Assembly: GCF_003815975.1 (NCBI RefSeq)
Contig: NZ_CP033932.1
Location: forward strand, 2,957,501 to 3,021,500
Direction: 5' to 3'
DNA length: 64,000 nucleotides
Source of the DNA: Chryseobacterium bernardetii
GTDB lineage: Bacteria > Bacteroidota > Bacteroidia > Flavobacteriales > Weeksellaceae
A program made the translations under genes and the position numbers. Shown here piece by piece: positions 1 to 9,164 of this stretch. Each line of letters starts with the position of its first letter. Within the stretch, counting starts at the first letter, position 1. The notes under the pieces were generated by a model, which was not told the DNA's origin, did no database searches, and worked only from the letters and a program-made list of their open reading frames with translations.

Positions 1-1
1 C

Positions 2-433
2 AATGCCTTAATTAAAGCTAAATACTGTTTTGAAAAGACAGGGGTTCCAAGTTTGGGCGATGACAGTGGACTTGTTGTAGAATCTTTAGACGGAAGACCA
101 GGAATATTTTCTGCCCGTTATGCAGGAGATCACGATTTCGCTAAAAATATTGAAAAAGTATTGGAAGAAATGCAGGGAATAGAGAATAGAAAAGCTTACT
201 TCGTTACCGTTCTATGCTATTATGATGAAAACGGAGCCCAGTATTTTGAAGGAAGAGTTCACGGTAATCTATTAACTGAAAATAAAGGTTTCAAAGGATT
301 CGGATATGATCCTATCTTCGTTCCTGAAGGATATGAGAGAACCTTTGCTGAAATGGAACCGGAAGATAAAAATAAGATCAGCCACCGTAAGCAGGCATTA
401 GACCTGTTTATGGATTTTTTAAAAGTAAAGTAA
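2..433 (+). CDS. rdgB: Non-canonical purine NTP pyrophosphatase (RdgB/HAM1), 5' end missing
   Basis: This enzyme hydrolyses deaminated purine triphosphates (dITP, XTP) to the monophosphate and so keeps them out of DNA and RNA in the cytoplasm. The frame is open from base 2, so the true start lies left of the window. The visible part holds the family signature SLGDDSGLVV with its acidic catalytic and metal-binding residues, the SARYAG segment, and a C-terminal FGYDPIFVPEG motif followed by a KNKISHR motif, all typical of the Maf/HAM1 fold. About 143 residues of an expected ~190 are present. A hairpin terminator follows. Family assignment is secure. Only the N-terminal NTP-binding part is unseen. 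Confidence 0.95.
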   Translation, partial: NALIKAKYCFEKTGVPSLGDDSGLVVESLDGRPGIFSARYAGDHDFAKNIEKVLEEMQGIENRKAYFVTVLCYYDENGAQYFEGRVHGNLLTENKGFKGFGYDPIFVPEGYERTFAEMEPEDKNKISHRKQALDLFMDFLKVK

Positions 434-454
434 TTGATCATACAGATAAATTAG

Positions 455-489
455 AGCCATTTTTCTATCATGGAAAAGTGGCTTTTTTT
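455..489 (+). terminator. Rho-independent terminator after rdgB
   Basis: An imperfect inverted repeat (AGCCATTTTTC against GGAAAAGTGGCT) is followed by a run of T. It separates rdgB from rnz. Confidence 0.75.
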
Positions 490-543
490 ATGTATTTCCT
501 GTTGAAATTTAAAGGTAAAATATATGTTTTAAAATTTCTGTCG

Positions 544-551
544 TACATTTG
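544..551 (+). promoter_or_regulatory. Bacteroidetes -7 box TACATTTG for rnz
   Basis: The octamer matches TAnnTTTG exactly. It overlaps the TTG at 549, which is the first possible start of the rnz frame. Transcription should begin about 7 bases downstream, so translation from 549 is not possible and the TTG at 570 becomes the likely start. No clear TTG -33 element is seen at the usual spacing. Confidence 0.6.
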
Positions 552-569
552 TTACAAGAAACTATTGAT

Positions 570-1484
570 TTGAGTACTTATTTAACAATATTAGGTTTTA
601 ATTCAGCGATTCCGACTATCAATTCCTCGCCCACAGCCCAGCTGCTGGAAATGGAAGAAAGACACTTCCTGATTGATTGTGGAGAAGGAACGCAGGTACA
701 GCTGAGAAAAGCAAAAGCCAGATTTTCAAAAATCAACCATATTTTTATTTCCCACCTTCACGGAGATCATTGTTTTGGTCTTCCGGGACTTATTGCCTCC
801 TTCCGTCTTTTGGGAAGAGAAAATCCATTGCATGTTTATGGCCCGAAAGGAATCAAAAAGATGCTGGAAACTATTTTTCAGATCACAGAAACCTATCGTG
901 GTTTTGAGGTGGTTTACCATGAACTGGACAAAGATTATTCAGAAAAAATCTATGAAGATAATAGGGTAGAAGTATATACCATTCCTTTGGACCACAGAAT
1001 CTACTGTAACGGGTATCTTTTTAAAGAAAAACCCAAAGACAGGCACTTGAATATGAAGGAAATTGCTAAGTATAGCGAAATTGAATCATGTGATTATCAC
1101 AACATAAAAGCAGGAAAAGATTTTGTGCTAAGTGATGGTTATGTCCTTAAAAACGAGGTGTTAACCATTGATCCGGCTCCGTCAGTATCATATGCATTCT
1201 GTAGTGATACCCGCTACCTTGAAAGTGTTATTCCTATTATTAAAAATGCTACGGTTCTGTATCATGAATCTACTTTCCTGCATGATCTGAAGGAAATGGC
1301 AGATTATACAGGGCATACCACAGCCCTGGAAGCAGCAACCATTGCACAGAAAGCACAGGTTGGAAAACTCATCCTTGGGCATTTTTCCAACAGATATGCA
1401 GATTTAACAGTATTCACGGATGAAGCAAGAAACATTTTCCCTAATTCATTTCTGCCAAAAGCTTTGGAAAGTGTAAAAATTTAA
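570..1484 (+). CDS. rnz: Ribonuclease Z (tRNA 3'-end processing endonuclease)
   Basis: RNase Z cuts the 3' trailer from pre-tRNA using two zinc ions on a metallo-beta-lactamase fold. The metal motif HLHGDH sits at residues 62-67 counted from base 570. GHTT and LGHFSNRY motifs near the C-terminus supply further ligands, and SPTAQLLEM and DCGEGTQ are typical N-terminal segments. The frame opens at a TTG at 549, but a TACATTTG promoter box covers that codon. I therefore start at TTG 570 (protein begins with STYLTILGFNS), giving 304 residues, the usual size of the short form. It is 7 bases upstream of the next gene and likely co-transcribed. A TTG start may keep expression low. Confidence 0.95.
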   Translation: MSTYLTILGFNSAIPTINSSPTAQLLEMEERHFLIDCGEGTQVQLRKAKARFSKINHIFISHLHGDHCFGLPGLIASFRLLGRENPLHVYGPKGIKKMLETIFQITETYRGFEVVYHELDKDYSEKIYEDNRVEVYTIPLDHRIYCNGYLFKEKPKDRHLNMKEIAKYSEIESCDYHNIKAGKDFVLSDGYVLKNEVLTIDPAPSVSYAFCSDTRYLESVIPIIKNATVLYHESTFLHDLKEMADYTGHTTALEAATIAQKAQVGKLILGHFSNRYADLTVFTDEARNIFPNSFLPKALESVKI

Positions 1485-1491
1485 AAGAATT

Positions 1492-2262
1492 ATGTTGAAG
1501 ATTGAAGAGCTTAGAGGTTTTCTGGACGAAAAGGCAGACCAGTATAATGCTCCTGATTTTATAGAAAATGACCCGATACAGATCCCGCATCGTTTCTCTT
1601 TAAAACAGGATATTGAAATTGCCGGTTTTCTGGCAGCCACTATTTCGTGGGGAAACAGGAAGTCCATTATCAATTCAGCAAATAAAATGCTGGATATTAT
1701 GGGGAATTCACCCTATGATTTTGTATTGAACCATTCTGAAAAAGATTTGAAGGATATTCAGGATAAAAGCATTCACAGAACCTTTAACGGAGAAGACTTT
1801 TCTTATTTTATAAGGCAGTTTAACAGGATTTATAAAGAAAATCAAAGTCTGGAAGAGCTGTTCAAAGTCAAAACTGCTGAAACCAATTTTCAGCATGCAA
1901 TAGAAAGGTTCAGAAACAGTTTTCTGGAGACCGGAAAACATAGAAGCCACAAGCATATCAGTTCACCTTATAAAAATTCTTCAGCCAAAAGAATCATCAT
2001 GTTTCTGAGATGGATGGTGCGTAAAGATAAACGTGGAGTGGATTTCGGGATCTGGAAAGATATTGATCAGAAATACCTGTCTATTCCATTGGATGTACAT
2101 ACCGGAAATATCTCAAGAAAGCTGGGATTGCTGGAAAGAACTCAGAATGACTGGAAAACGGTGGAAGAACTGGATACAGCCATCAGAAAATTTGATGATA
2201 AAGATCCTGCAAAATATGATTTTGCCCTGTTTGGATTAGGAGTAACCAAAGAACTGTTGTAA
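1492..2262 (+). CDS. TIGR02757 family protein
   Basis: This 256-residue protein matches the Bacteroidetes-wide TIGR02757 family, whose biochemical role is not established. Visible hallmarks are the N-terminal DPIQIPHRF segment, GFLAATISWGNRKSI, the central FLRWMVRKD motif, and LDVHTGNISRKLGL, which suggests an all-helical fold. The family has been compared with HhH-GPD DNA glycosylases. That comparison is from memory and is inference here. It follows rnz by 7 bases and precedes the heptad-repeat gene by 11 bases, so the three probably form one operon. There is no signal peptide, so it should be cytoplasmic. Confidence 0.85.
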   Translation: MLKIEELRGFLDEKADQYNAPDFIENDPIQIPHRFSLKQDIEIAGFLAATISWGNRKSIINSANKMLDIMGNSPYDFVLNHSEKDLKDIQDKSIHRTFNGEDFSYFIRQFNRIYKENQSLEELFKVKTAETNFQHAIERFRNSFLETGKHRSHKHISSPYKNSSAKRIIMFLRWMVRKDKRGVDFGIWKDIDQKYLSIPLDVHTGNISRKLGLLERTQNDWKTVEELDTAIRKFDDKDPAKYDFALFGLGVTKELL

Positions 2263-2273
2263 AAATTAAAAGG

Positions 2274-2828
2274 ATGAAAAAATATAACGAAAAAACAGAA
2301 GTTCTGGAAAAAATAGCAGACAGTATTACCTCTTGGATAGGATCTATTCAGTCTCTGATAGTGCATACCCTGCTTTTTATCACTTCCTTTTTACTTCCGA
2401 TGCTGAATATTGTTGATTTTGATAAAATGCTTCTGATTCTCACTACAGTACTTTCCCTGGAAGCTATTTATCTGGCCATCTTCATTCAGATGTCTGTAAA
2501 TAAGAGTCATGAAAAAATTGAAGATATCCAGGAGGATATTGAAGAAATTAGTGAAGATATTGAAGATATTCAGGAAGATATTGAAGAAATCAGTGAAGAC
2601 ATTGAAGAGATCAGTGAGGATATTGAAGAAATTAATGAAGATATAGAAGACATTCAGGAAGATATTGAAGAAATTAATGATGAAGAAGATGAAGAAGATC
2701 ACAATGAAAAGGCCAAAAATGTAATCCTGAAAAGCAATGTAAGTTCAAATAAAAATGAAATAAAAGCTTTGAAAGACATTATTGCCCAGCTTCGTAATGA
2801 GATTGATGAATTAAAAAAAGACGAATAA
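2274..2828 (+). CDS. DUF1003-like membrane protein with eight acidic Ile heptads
   Basis: This is a 184-residue protein. Residues ~20-72 hold two hydrophobic segments with a DUF1003-like arrangement (ITSWIGS, then VLSLEAIYLAIFIQMSVNK). Residues 81-136 are eight consecutive heptads of the type DIEEISE or DIEDIQE, with isoleucine at both core positions and acidic residues around. The tail (145-184) is a more ordinary charged helix ending in RNEIDELKKDE. An all-Ile core fits a parallel coiled coil, perhaps a trimer, on the cytoplasmic side of the membrane. Function is unknown. DUF1003 assignment is moderate. The coiled coil is directly visible. It is likely the last gene of the rnz operon. Confidence 0.8.
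   Translation: MKKYNEKTEVLEKIADSITSWIGSIQSLIVHTLLFITSFLLPMLNIVDFDKMLLILTTVLSLEAIYLAIFIQMSVNKSHEKIEDIQEDIEEISEDIEDIQEDIEEISEDIEEISEDIEEINEDIEDIQEDIEEINDEEDEEDHNEKAKNVILKSNVSSNKNEIKALKDIIAQLRNEIDELKKDE
2514..2681 (+). repeat. Eight 21-bp tandem repeats encoding heptads
   Basis: Eight 21-bp units encode the heptads of the preceding gene. Units differ mainly at third positions and by S/Q/N exchanges. Two unit types alternate irregularly, which suggests expansion by duplication. The repeat is in frame, so loss or gain of units changes only coil length. Confidence 0.85.
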
Positions 2829-2858
2829 AGGTTCATAAAAAGCTCCGTTAAAAATAAG

Positions 2859-2889
2859 AACAGATTAATTTTATTGATCTGTTTTTTTA
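2859..2889 (+). terminator. Terminator of the rnz operon
   Basis: AACAGAT and ATCTGTT arms flank an AT loop and are followed by a T run, 30 bases after the stop codon of the heptad-repeat gene. Confidence 0.75.
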
Positions 2890-3004
2890 TGATTAAATAT
2901 TTTTTATTTACAATTAGTTAAAAATAAAATGTATTTATTGTGAATTTTTATGAAAAAGTGGGTAATAAGTGTCTGAAATGCTGATTTGATATTGTTATTT
3001 TTGC

Positions 3005-3012
3005 TACATTTG
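3005..3012 (+). promoter_or_regulatory. -7 box TACATTTG for first giant surface protein
   Basis: Exact TAnnTTTG match 17 bases before the ATG at 3030. A TTG lies 16 bases upstream, shorter than the usual 19-20. Confidence 0.6.
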
Positions 3013-3029
3013 AACAAAATCAAATTAAA

Positions 3030-5390
3030 ATGTTGCATTATAGATTTAAACACTACTTTTTTCTTTTGGCTTTTTTACTGACTTCTGCTTCTGTTTTCTC
3101 ACAGGTTGGTCCTAGCAGAAAGCCTGTGAAGATAAAACCTACAGGGGCAAGTTTGAAGGCCGGAAATTTTATAGATGTAAATGTTGCTCCCTATCCGGCA
3201 ACAGGTTATTTTCCGGAACAGCTGGTAAAAGACATTCTGATTAACGGGGGAAGTACCTGTACCACAGCCAATATTACCAATGTTACAGTATCTCCTAACC
3301 ATACCATATTTGATAACAATAGATTTTGGGGGTATTTTAACAGAGGAACTGCAAATTTTCCTTTTAAAGACGGAATTGTTTTAACTACCGGTTATGCAAA
3401 AGATGCAGGAAACAGCTTTAATGATGATATGAGTAAAGAGCCTGGTTCAGGGAGTGATCCTGATCTTGTAGCTGCTACTAATGCTACTGTAGAATTGAAA
3501 GATGCAGTAGCCCTTGAATTTGATTTTGTTCCTAATTCTACCCAGGTAAAATTCAATTATATATTTGCTTCCGAGGAATATTCCGGAGGTTATCCATGTA
3601 CAGGTTTCTCAGATGCTTTCGCTCTTTTGCTGAAAAAAGTAGGGGATCCTACTTATACAAATTTAGCAGTTCTGCCGGGAGGTGCCGGACCTGTGAGTGC
3701 TACGAATATTGTTCCCACCGGGCCTAACTTTTCTTGTGGCCCAATCAATGAGGCTTATTTCGGAGGAATTAATACTCCGCACGTGGGAATCAATTATGCA
3801 GGGAGAACTATTCCTTTAACTGCTGTTGCAACTGTAATTCCTGGTGAAACTTATCATTTCAAAATGGTTATTGCAGATGCTAAAGACCACAGCTTAGATT
3901 CTGCTGTTTTCCTGGAAGGAGGATCATTTGATATTGGAGTTAAAATTGTAGATGAAACCGGGGCAAGCCTGCCGTCTACAATTAATATGTGTGATAATGC
4001 TCCTAAAACATTAAAAGCCCAATTGGATCCGGTTCCTGGGATGACTTTCCAATGGTATAAAGACGGGGTTTTAATTCCAGGAGCAACCAATGCTGCCTAT
4101 GTGGCTACTGAACCTGGAGTGTATTCCATAAAAGTAATGGTTCCGGGAAGCCAGTGTCCGGGAGAAGCTAAAATAACCGTTGTAGGCGGTACAAGCCCTA
4201 CCGTACAGGATGCTGTGCTCAGCCTTTGTACAACTCCTACCGTCACTACTTTTAATTTGGAGGCTGCAATACCAATGATTACTACAACGGCAGGAGCTGT
4301 AACCCGCTTTTATACCACTCTGGCGGATGCACAGGCTCAAAATAACAACTATATTAAAAATCTGACTACCTATGACGGAACAGATGGTCAGGTATTGCAT
4401 GTTCTTGTTACAAATGGAGGATTTTGTAGTAGAATGGCAACGTTAACCCTGCATAAGGAAGCAACACCTACTGCCGGCCTTAATGTTGAAAAACTGAAGA
4501 TCTGTGTAGGAGAATCTGTATTGATGACAGCAACCGGCGGGGTAACCTATCAATGGAAAGATACTGCTTCCATTACAGATGGAACCAGAACGGTGAGCCC
4601 AACCAAAACAACAACATATTCTGTATATGCTATCGGAGCCCAGGGATGTAAGTCTGCAAAGCCTGCAGAAGTTACTGTAGAGGTAGTGCCTGCTATTGTT
4701 TCTACATTAAAGGGGGGGCATATCTGTGAAGGAGATAGAATTACCTTAGATGCAGGTTCAGGCTCGGGATATACATATGAGTGGAATACCGGTGACACAA
4801 CACAGTCTATTTCAGTGAATAAACCGGGAGAATATACTGTAACCATCAGTAATGGAGTGTGTTCCAAAGAATTTAAAACACAGGTTATAAAAGCTGTTGT
4901 TCCTGAAATTATCAATGTAAATTATAATGACAGAGGAACAATGATTCTTACCGCAAGTAATCCTAGTAACGGAATATTGGAATACTCTGTAGATAACGGG
5001 CTTACATGGCAGGCTTCTAATACATTTACGAATGTCCCTAAAAATGAAATCATTTCTATTCGTGTCAGAGTGAAGAACACAAGTTGTGTAGGTTTTATTG
5101 AATATTTTACTTTTGTGATGAAAAATGTAATTACTCCAAACGGTGATAACATTAATGATATTATTGATTTCAGGGGAATAATCGGATATAAGAATTTCAG
5201 TGGTATGATCTTTGACCGTTACGGGAAAGAAGTGTTCAGGGCTGAAAAAGTAAGGCCGTATTGGGATGGCTTCTTCCAGGGGAAACGACTTCCGTCCTCA
5301 TCATATTGGTACCAGGTTACCTTTGAAGATCCTGCAAGCAAATTGCCAACAGTGAAAACGGGCTGGATCCTGCTAAAGAATATAGAATAA
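3030..5390 (+). CDS. Choice-of-anchor L surface protein, T9SS type B
   Basis: This is a 786-residue secreted protein. A signal peptide (1-~24) is followed by a short basic linker and a choice-of-anchor L domain (~45-300; landmarks WGYFNRGT, FPFKDGIVLTTGYAKDAGN, FNYIFASEEY, HFKMVIADAKDHS). Ig/PKD-like modules follow (~315-385 with TFQWYKDG; ~470-555 with KICVGESV; ~560-625 with TLDAGSGSGYTYEW). The C-terminus (~705-786; VITPNGDNINDIIDF, FDRYGKEVF, GWILLKN) is the gliding-motility-associated domain used as a T9SS type B signal. It is probably released or held at the cell surface as an adhesin. It is the first of three paralogs in a row, with its own promoter and terminator. The ligand is unknown. 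Confidence 0.9.
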   Translation: MLHYRFKHYFFLLAFLLTSASVFSQVGPSRKPVKIKPTGASLKAGNFIDVNVAPYPATGYFPEQLVKDILINGGSTCTTANITNVTVSPNHTIFDNNRFWGYFNRGTANFPFKDGIVLTTGYAKDAGNSFNDDMSKEPGSGSDPDLVAATNATVELKDAVALEFDFVPNSTQVKFNYIFASEEYSGGYPCTGFSDAFALLLKKVGDPTYTNLAVLPGGAGPVSATNIVPTGPNFSCGPINEAYFGGINTPHVGINYAGRTIPLTAVATVIPGETYHFKMVIADAKDHSLDSAVFLEGGSFDIGVKIVDETGASLPSTINMCDNAPKTLKAQLDPVPGMTFQWYKDGVLIPGATNAAYVATEPGVYSIKVMVPGSQCPGEAKITVVGGTSPTVQDAVLSLCTTPTVTTFNLEAAIPMITTTAGAVTRFYTTLADAQAQNNNYIKNLTTYDGTDGQVLHVLVTNGGFCSRMATLTLHKEATPTAGLNVEKLKICVGESVLMTATGGVTYQWKDTASITDGTRTVSPTKTTTYSVYAIGAQGCKSAKPAEVTVEVVPAIVSTLKGGHICEGDRITLDAGSGSGYTYEWNTGDTTQSISVNKPGEYTVTISNGVCSKEFKTQVIKAVVPEIINVNYNDRGTMILTASNPSNGILEYSVDNGLTWQASNTFTNVPKNEIISIRVRVKNTSCVGFIEYFTFVMKNVITPNGDNINDIIDFRGIIGYKNFSGMIFDRYGKEVFRAEKVRPYWDGFFQGKRLPSSSYWYQVTFEDPASKLPTVKTGWILLKNIE

Positions 5391-5406
5391 TTTAAAATGA
5401 TAATTG

Positions 5407-5437
5407 AAAGGCTGACTGTTTTGTCAGTCTTTTTTTG
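5407..5437 (+). terminator. Terminator after first surface protein gene
   Basis: A GGCTGAC/GTCAGTC hairpin followed by seven T. It separates the first and second paralogs. Confidence 0.8.
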
Positions 5438-5535
5438 TGAGATTAAAATAAATAAAGTTGATATTCTACGATAAATAAACTTGAATTAGTAATAATGTAA
5501 ATAATGTTAAATTGAATTTCAATCAAAAAAAATAG

Positions 5536-5543
5536 TATTTTTG
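5536..5543 (+). promoter_or_regulatory. -7 box TATTTTTG for second giant surface protein
   Basis: Matches TAnnTTTG, with a TTG 21 bases upstream (5512-5514) and the ATG 17 bases downstream. Confidence 0.6.
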
Positions 5544-5559
5544 TTTAAAATAATATAAA

Positions 5560-8500
5560 ATGTTAAATAGGAGGAAAGGAAGTTTATTTTTAGTGTTATT
5601 TTTTGTTTTTATGGGAAGCTTTATTTTTGCCCAGAACAGGGTGGTTAAAAAAAGTGTGCTTCCTAAAAGCAATGGTGCCACTGCCAAATCCGGAGCTTTT
5701 ATAGATATAAACACTTCCAATTATCCTGAGTCTTCTTATAGTATTACTCAGCTTGTAAAGGATGTCCTCATCTCAGGCGGAGGATGTGCCAGCAACAATG
5801 TAAGCAATGTAGTGGTGTTTCCCAATTTACCACCATCTAATCAAAACAGAAGCTGGGGATATTTTAATAAGGCAACTACCAATTTTCCATTCAGTAAAGG
5901 GATTATTCTTTCCACAGGATTTGCAAAAAACGCAGGGAATTTTCCTGTGGCAGATCTTAATGATGATCTGGGCCCAAGTGGTGATAATGATCTTGCTGGA
6001 GCTTTAGGTATTCCTCCGGATAAACTGAATAATGCTACTTATATAGAGTTTGATTTTGTTGCTATTTCCACAGAAATTACTTTTAAATATTTATTTGCAT
6101 CTAAAGAGTATCAGGATAATTTCCCATGTAATATTACAGATGGTTTTGCTCTGTTTTTGAAGAAAGTTGGAGATCCTACCTATACCAATTTGGCTGTACT
6201 TCCAGGTGGAGCCGGACCAGTGAGTGTAACGAATATTCGTCCAGGATATCCGAATTGCTCACCTAAGAATGAAGCTTATTATGGTGGTACAAATAGCAAC
6301 CCTAAAATTGAAACTAATTTTGAGGGTCGAACTATTCCCTTAACTGCGAAAGCAACTGTGGTTCCCGGACAGACCTACCATTTTAAAATGGTATTAGCCG
6401 ATTTCCAGGATGCCAACTATGATTCAGCTGTATTTTTAGATGCAGGATCATTTGATTTAGGAGTAAATATTCTTGGTCCGGGCGGAGTGAAGCTTCCAAA
6501 CTCGGTCAATATGTGTGATAATGCACCACAAACATTTACAGCCTCTGTTCAGGTACCTAATGTGACCTACCAATGGTTCTTGAATAACAATCCTATTGCA
6601 GGGGCAACCAATGCCAGCTATACAGCAACACAACCTGGAGTATATACTGTTAAAGTGTATATACAGGGAAGTTCGTGTCCGGGAGAAGCAAGTATTACTG
6701 TTGTGGGAGGAACTTCCCCAACAGTACAGAATGCTACATTAACAGCCTGCTATGTTGCGGGAAATGCTACATTCAATTTACCTGCTGCACAGCCTGCAAT
6801 AAGTACAACACCGGGTGCAACCTTTGCTTATTATACAACACAGGCAGATGCAGATGCTGGAAATGCCAGTACAATTCCTAATCCGGGGGCTTATCAGAGT
6901 GCGGGAGGAAAGGTGTATGTAAGAGTTATGAATGGCTTTTGTGCTAAGGTATCAGAGTTGACCCTGGTGAAAGCTCCTCAAATGACAGGTTCTATTGTTC
7001 CGCCAGCGGTACTTACTTGTGCTAATTCTCAGATTACACTGGATGCTTCAGCTTCAGTTTATCCTGCCGGAGCAACTTTTAACTGGACTACCACAGGGGG
7101 AAATATTGTTTCAGGAGGTAATACTCTAAATCCTGTTATTAATGCACCGGGAACATATACTCTAACGATATCACAGATATACCAACCTGGAAATATTAGT
7201 TGTACAGCAGCGGCAACAGTAACAGTGACAGGAAACAGTGCGCCGCCTAATACATCTCTTACAGCTTCTAAATTAAAAATTTGTAAAGGAGAATCTGTAA
7301 CGCTTACAGCATCAGGAGGAGCTACCTATAATTGGGGCGGTGGTCTTCCCGGGAATGGAAATACACAAACTGTATCTCCTACGGTTACTACAACATATAC
7401 TGTAACTGCTGTGGGTGCTAATGGATGTGCCTCTCAAAATCCGGCCACTATCACGATTGAAGTTTCAGAGCCATTTACAGCACAAAATGCTATTCTGCAT
7501 AAGTGTTATCAGCCGGGACTAACCTATAATCTTAAAGAATCAGAAGGACAGATCACTACGGCAACAGGGGTTACGTTTACCTATTATATAGATCAGAATG
7601 ATGCTAATGCCGGTAATGGTAATTTTATTGTAGCTCCTACAACATATTCACCGCTTTCAGCAAACCAGATAATCTATGTAAGAGTCAGTAATGGAGGATG
7701 TAGTTATGTAGTTTCGCTTCAATTACTGAGAACTGCAGAAACAACCTTAACAATAGCTGCTCCGCAGACTGTTACCTGTACAACTCCTCAAATTACGCTT
7801 AATGCATCTGCTTCTGTAATACCGTCCGGGTCTACTATTACCTGGACTACAGCAGGGGGAAATATCGTGTCCGGAGCTAACACTCTTACCCCTGTAGTTA
7901 ATGCAGGCGGTACCTATACATTAACTGTTACCAATGTATTCCAGCCCGGAAATCTTAATTGTTCATATACTTCAACAGTAACTGTAAATCAGGATACTGT
8001 AAAACCAATTGCGGCACTTGTATCATCCCAGTCTCGTATATGTGAGGGGGAATCCGTAACATTGACTGCCTCTGGCGGAACTACCTATGTTTGGGGCAAT
8101 GGACTTACAGGTACTGGAAATACACAAACTGTATCTCCCACGGTTACTACAACATATACGGTAACTGCTGTTGGAGCTAACGGATGTGCCTCTGCTACAC
8201 CAGCAACTGTTGTTGTTCAGGTAGGACCTCCAATAGCCGGGGTCTCTGCAGATAAAATGAAAATATGTGCTGGCGAATCCGTTACGCTTACTGCTACAGG
8301 GGGAATTACCTATAATTGGGTAGGTCTTACAGGAAATGGAGATACGCAGGTAGTAACACCTGCAGTAACAACAGAGTATTCTGTATATGCATTGGGAGGA
8401 AACGGATGTAGTTCTCTTGATCCAGCCAAAATAAAAATTGAAGTAGTTCCTGCTATTGTTTCTACATTGAAAGATGTATATGTATGTGCAGGAGATGATG

Positions 8501-9147
8501 GAATTCTTGATGCAGGACCGGGACTTAATTATACATATCTGTGGAGTACAGGAGCTACTACACAGACAATTACTACAAAAACTCCGGGAACTTACTCTGT
8601 AACCATCAGTAACGGAGTGTGTTCTAAAGTGTTTACAGCACAGCTTATCAATCCGGCCCTTCCTGAGATTACCAATGTGGTACATAATAAGAATACACTT
8701 ACCCTTACAGCAAGTAATCCAACGGGAGGAACTCTGGAATATTCTATAGATAAGGGATTAACCTGGCAGGACTCAAATGTATTTGGTGGTGTTTTGGATA
8801 ATACAATGTATCATTTGATGGTTAGGGTGAAAAATGCAAAATGTGGAACTTCAATAGATTATTTCACCTTCGTACTGAGCAATGCTATTACACCTAATAT
8901 GGATGGGAAAAATGATACGATAGACTTTAGCGGAATCAGTGGGTATAAAGATTTTGCGGCTTCTATTTTCGATAGATATGGAGCTGAGGTCTTCAAGGCA
9001 TCCAAAGGAGATGTGATATGGCGAGGATCTCTAAAGGGAATCAATTTGCCTACAGGAACTTATTGGTATAAAGTTCAATGGGAAAATCCTGCAAATAAGA
9101 AATTAGAACAGCGCTCAGGCTGGATCTTGTTGAAAAACAGAAATTAA
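5560..9147 (+). CDS. Choice-of-anchor L surface protein with expanded Ig array, T9SS type B
   Basis: This is the 1195-residue longest member of the trio. It has a signal peptide (1-~25, ending IFAQ), an anchor-L domain (~45-310; WGYFNKATTNFPF, LFASKEYQ) and an Ig-like module with TYQWFLNNN. The middle contains two copies of a GGNIVSG module and three copies of a KIC-GESVTLTA-GG module. It ends in the gliding-motility C-terminal domain (AITPNMDGKNDTIDF, FDRYGAEVF, SGWILLKN). The extra length compared with its neighbours comes from a ~253-residue internal duplication, still clear at DNA level. Threonine and glycine dominate the repeats, as expected for an extended stalk. Role as adhesin is inference. 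T9SS export follows from the C-terminus. Confidence 0.9.
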   Translation: MLNRRKGSLFLVLFFVFMGSFIFAQNRVVKKSVLPKSNGATAKSGAFIDINTSNYPESSYSITQLVKDVLISGGGCASNNVSNVVVFPNLPPSNQNRSWGYFNKATTNFPFSKGIILSTGFAKNAGNFPVADLNDDLGPSGDNDLAGALGIPPDKLNNATYIEFDFVAISTEITFKYLFASKEYQDNFPCNITDGFALFLKKVGDPTYTNLAVLPGGAGPVSVTNIRPGYPNCSPKNEAYYGGTNSNPKIETNFEGRTIPLTAKATVVPGQTYHFKMVLADFQDANYDSAVFLDAGSFDLGVNILGPGGVKLPNSVNMCDNAPQTFTASVQVPNVTYQWFLNNNPIAGATNASYTATQPGVYTVKVYIQGSSCPGEASITVVGGTSPTVQNATLTACYVAGNATFNLPAAQPAISTTPGATFAYYTTQADADAGNASTIPNPGAYQSAGGKVYVRVMNGFCAKVSELTLVKAPQMTGSIVPPAVLTCANSQITLDASASVYPAGATFNWTTTGGNIVSGGNTLNPVINAPGTYTLTISQIYQPGNISCTAAATVTVTGNSAPPNTSLTASKLKICKGESVTLTASGGATYNWGGGLPGNGNTQTVSPTVTTTYTVTAVGANGCASQNPATITIEVSEPFTAQNAILHKCYQPGLTYNLKESEGQITTATGVTFTYYIDQNDANAGNGNFIVAPTTYSPLSANQIIYVRVSNGGCSYVVSLQLLRTAETTLTIAAPQTVTCTTPQITLNASASVIPSGSTITWTTAGGNIVSGANTLTPVVNAGGTYTLTVTNVFQPGNLNCSYTSTVTVNQDTVKPIAALVSSQSRICEGESVTLTASGGTTYVWGNGLTGTGNTQTVSPTVTTTYTVTAVGANGCASATPATVVVQVGPPIAGVSADKMKICAGESVTLTATGGITYNWVGLTGNGDTQVVTPAVTTEYSVYALGGNGCSSLDPAKIKIEVVPAIVSTLKDVYVCAGDDGILDAGPGLNYTYLWSTGATTQTITTKTPGTYSVTISNGVCSKVFTAQLINPALPEITNVVHNKNTLTLTASNPTGGTLEYSIDKGLTWQDSNVFGGVLDNTMYHLMVRVKNAKCGTSIDYFTFVLSNAITPNMDGKNDTIDFSGISGYKDFAASIFDRYGAEVFKASKGDVIWRGSLKGINLPTGTYWYKVQWENPANKKLEQRSGWILLKNRN
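7357..7434 (+). repeat. Internal DNA repeat, copy 1
   Basis: About 78 bp encoding part of the GESVTLTASGG module. It is nearly identical (about five differences, mostly third positions) to 8116-8193, exactly 759 bases downstream. Confidence 0.85.
8116..8193 (+). repeat. Internal DNA repeat, copy 2
   Basis: Second copy of the repeat at 7357-7434. The 759-base offset equals 253 codons, so the reading frame is kept. Confidence 0.85.
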
Positions 9148-9164
9148 ATCATTTAATAATGTGT

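Noticed and set aside
2514..2681. CRISPR-like periodic repeat
   Set aside because: The repeats are contiguous, in frame and without spacers. They encode coiled-coil heptads.
8023..8685. 220-residue cysteine- and serine-rich frame on the minus strand
   Set aside because: It is the reverse frame of the repeated region of the second surface protein. Its composition mirrors the repeats, and no promoter is seen.
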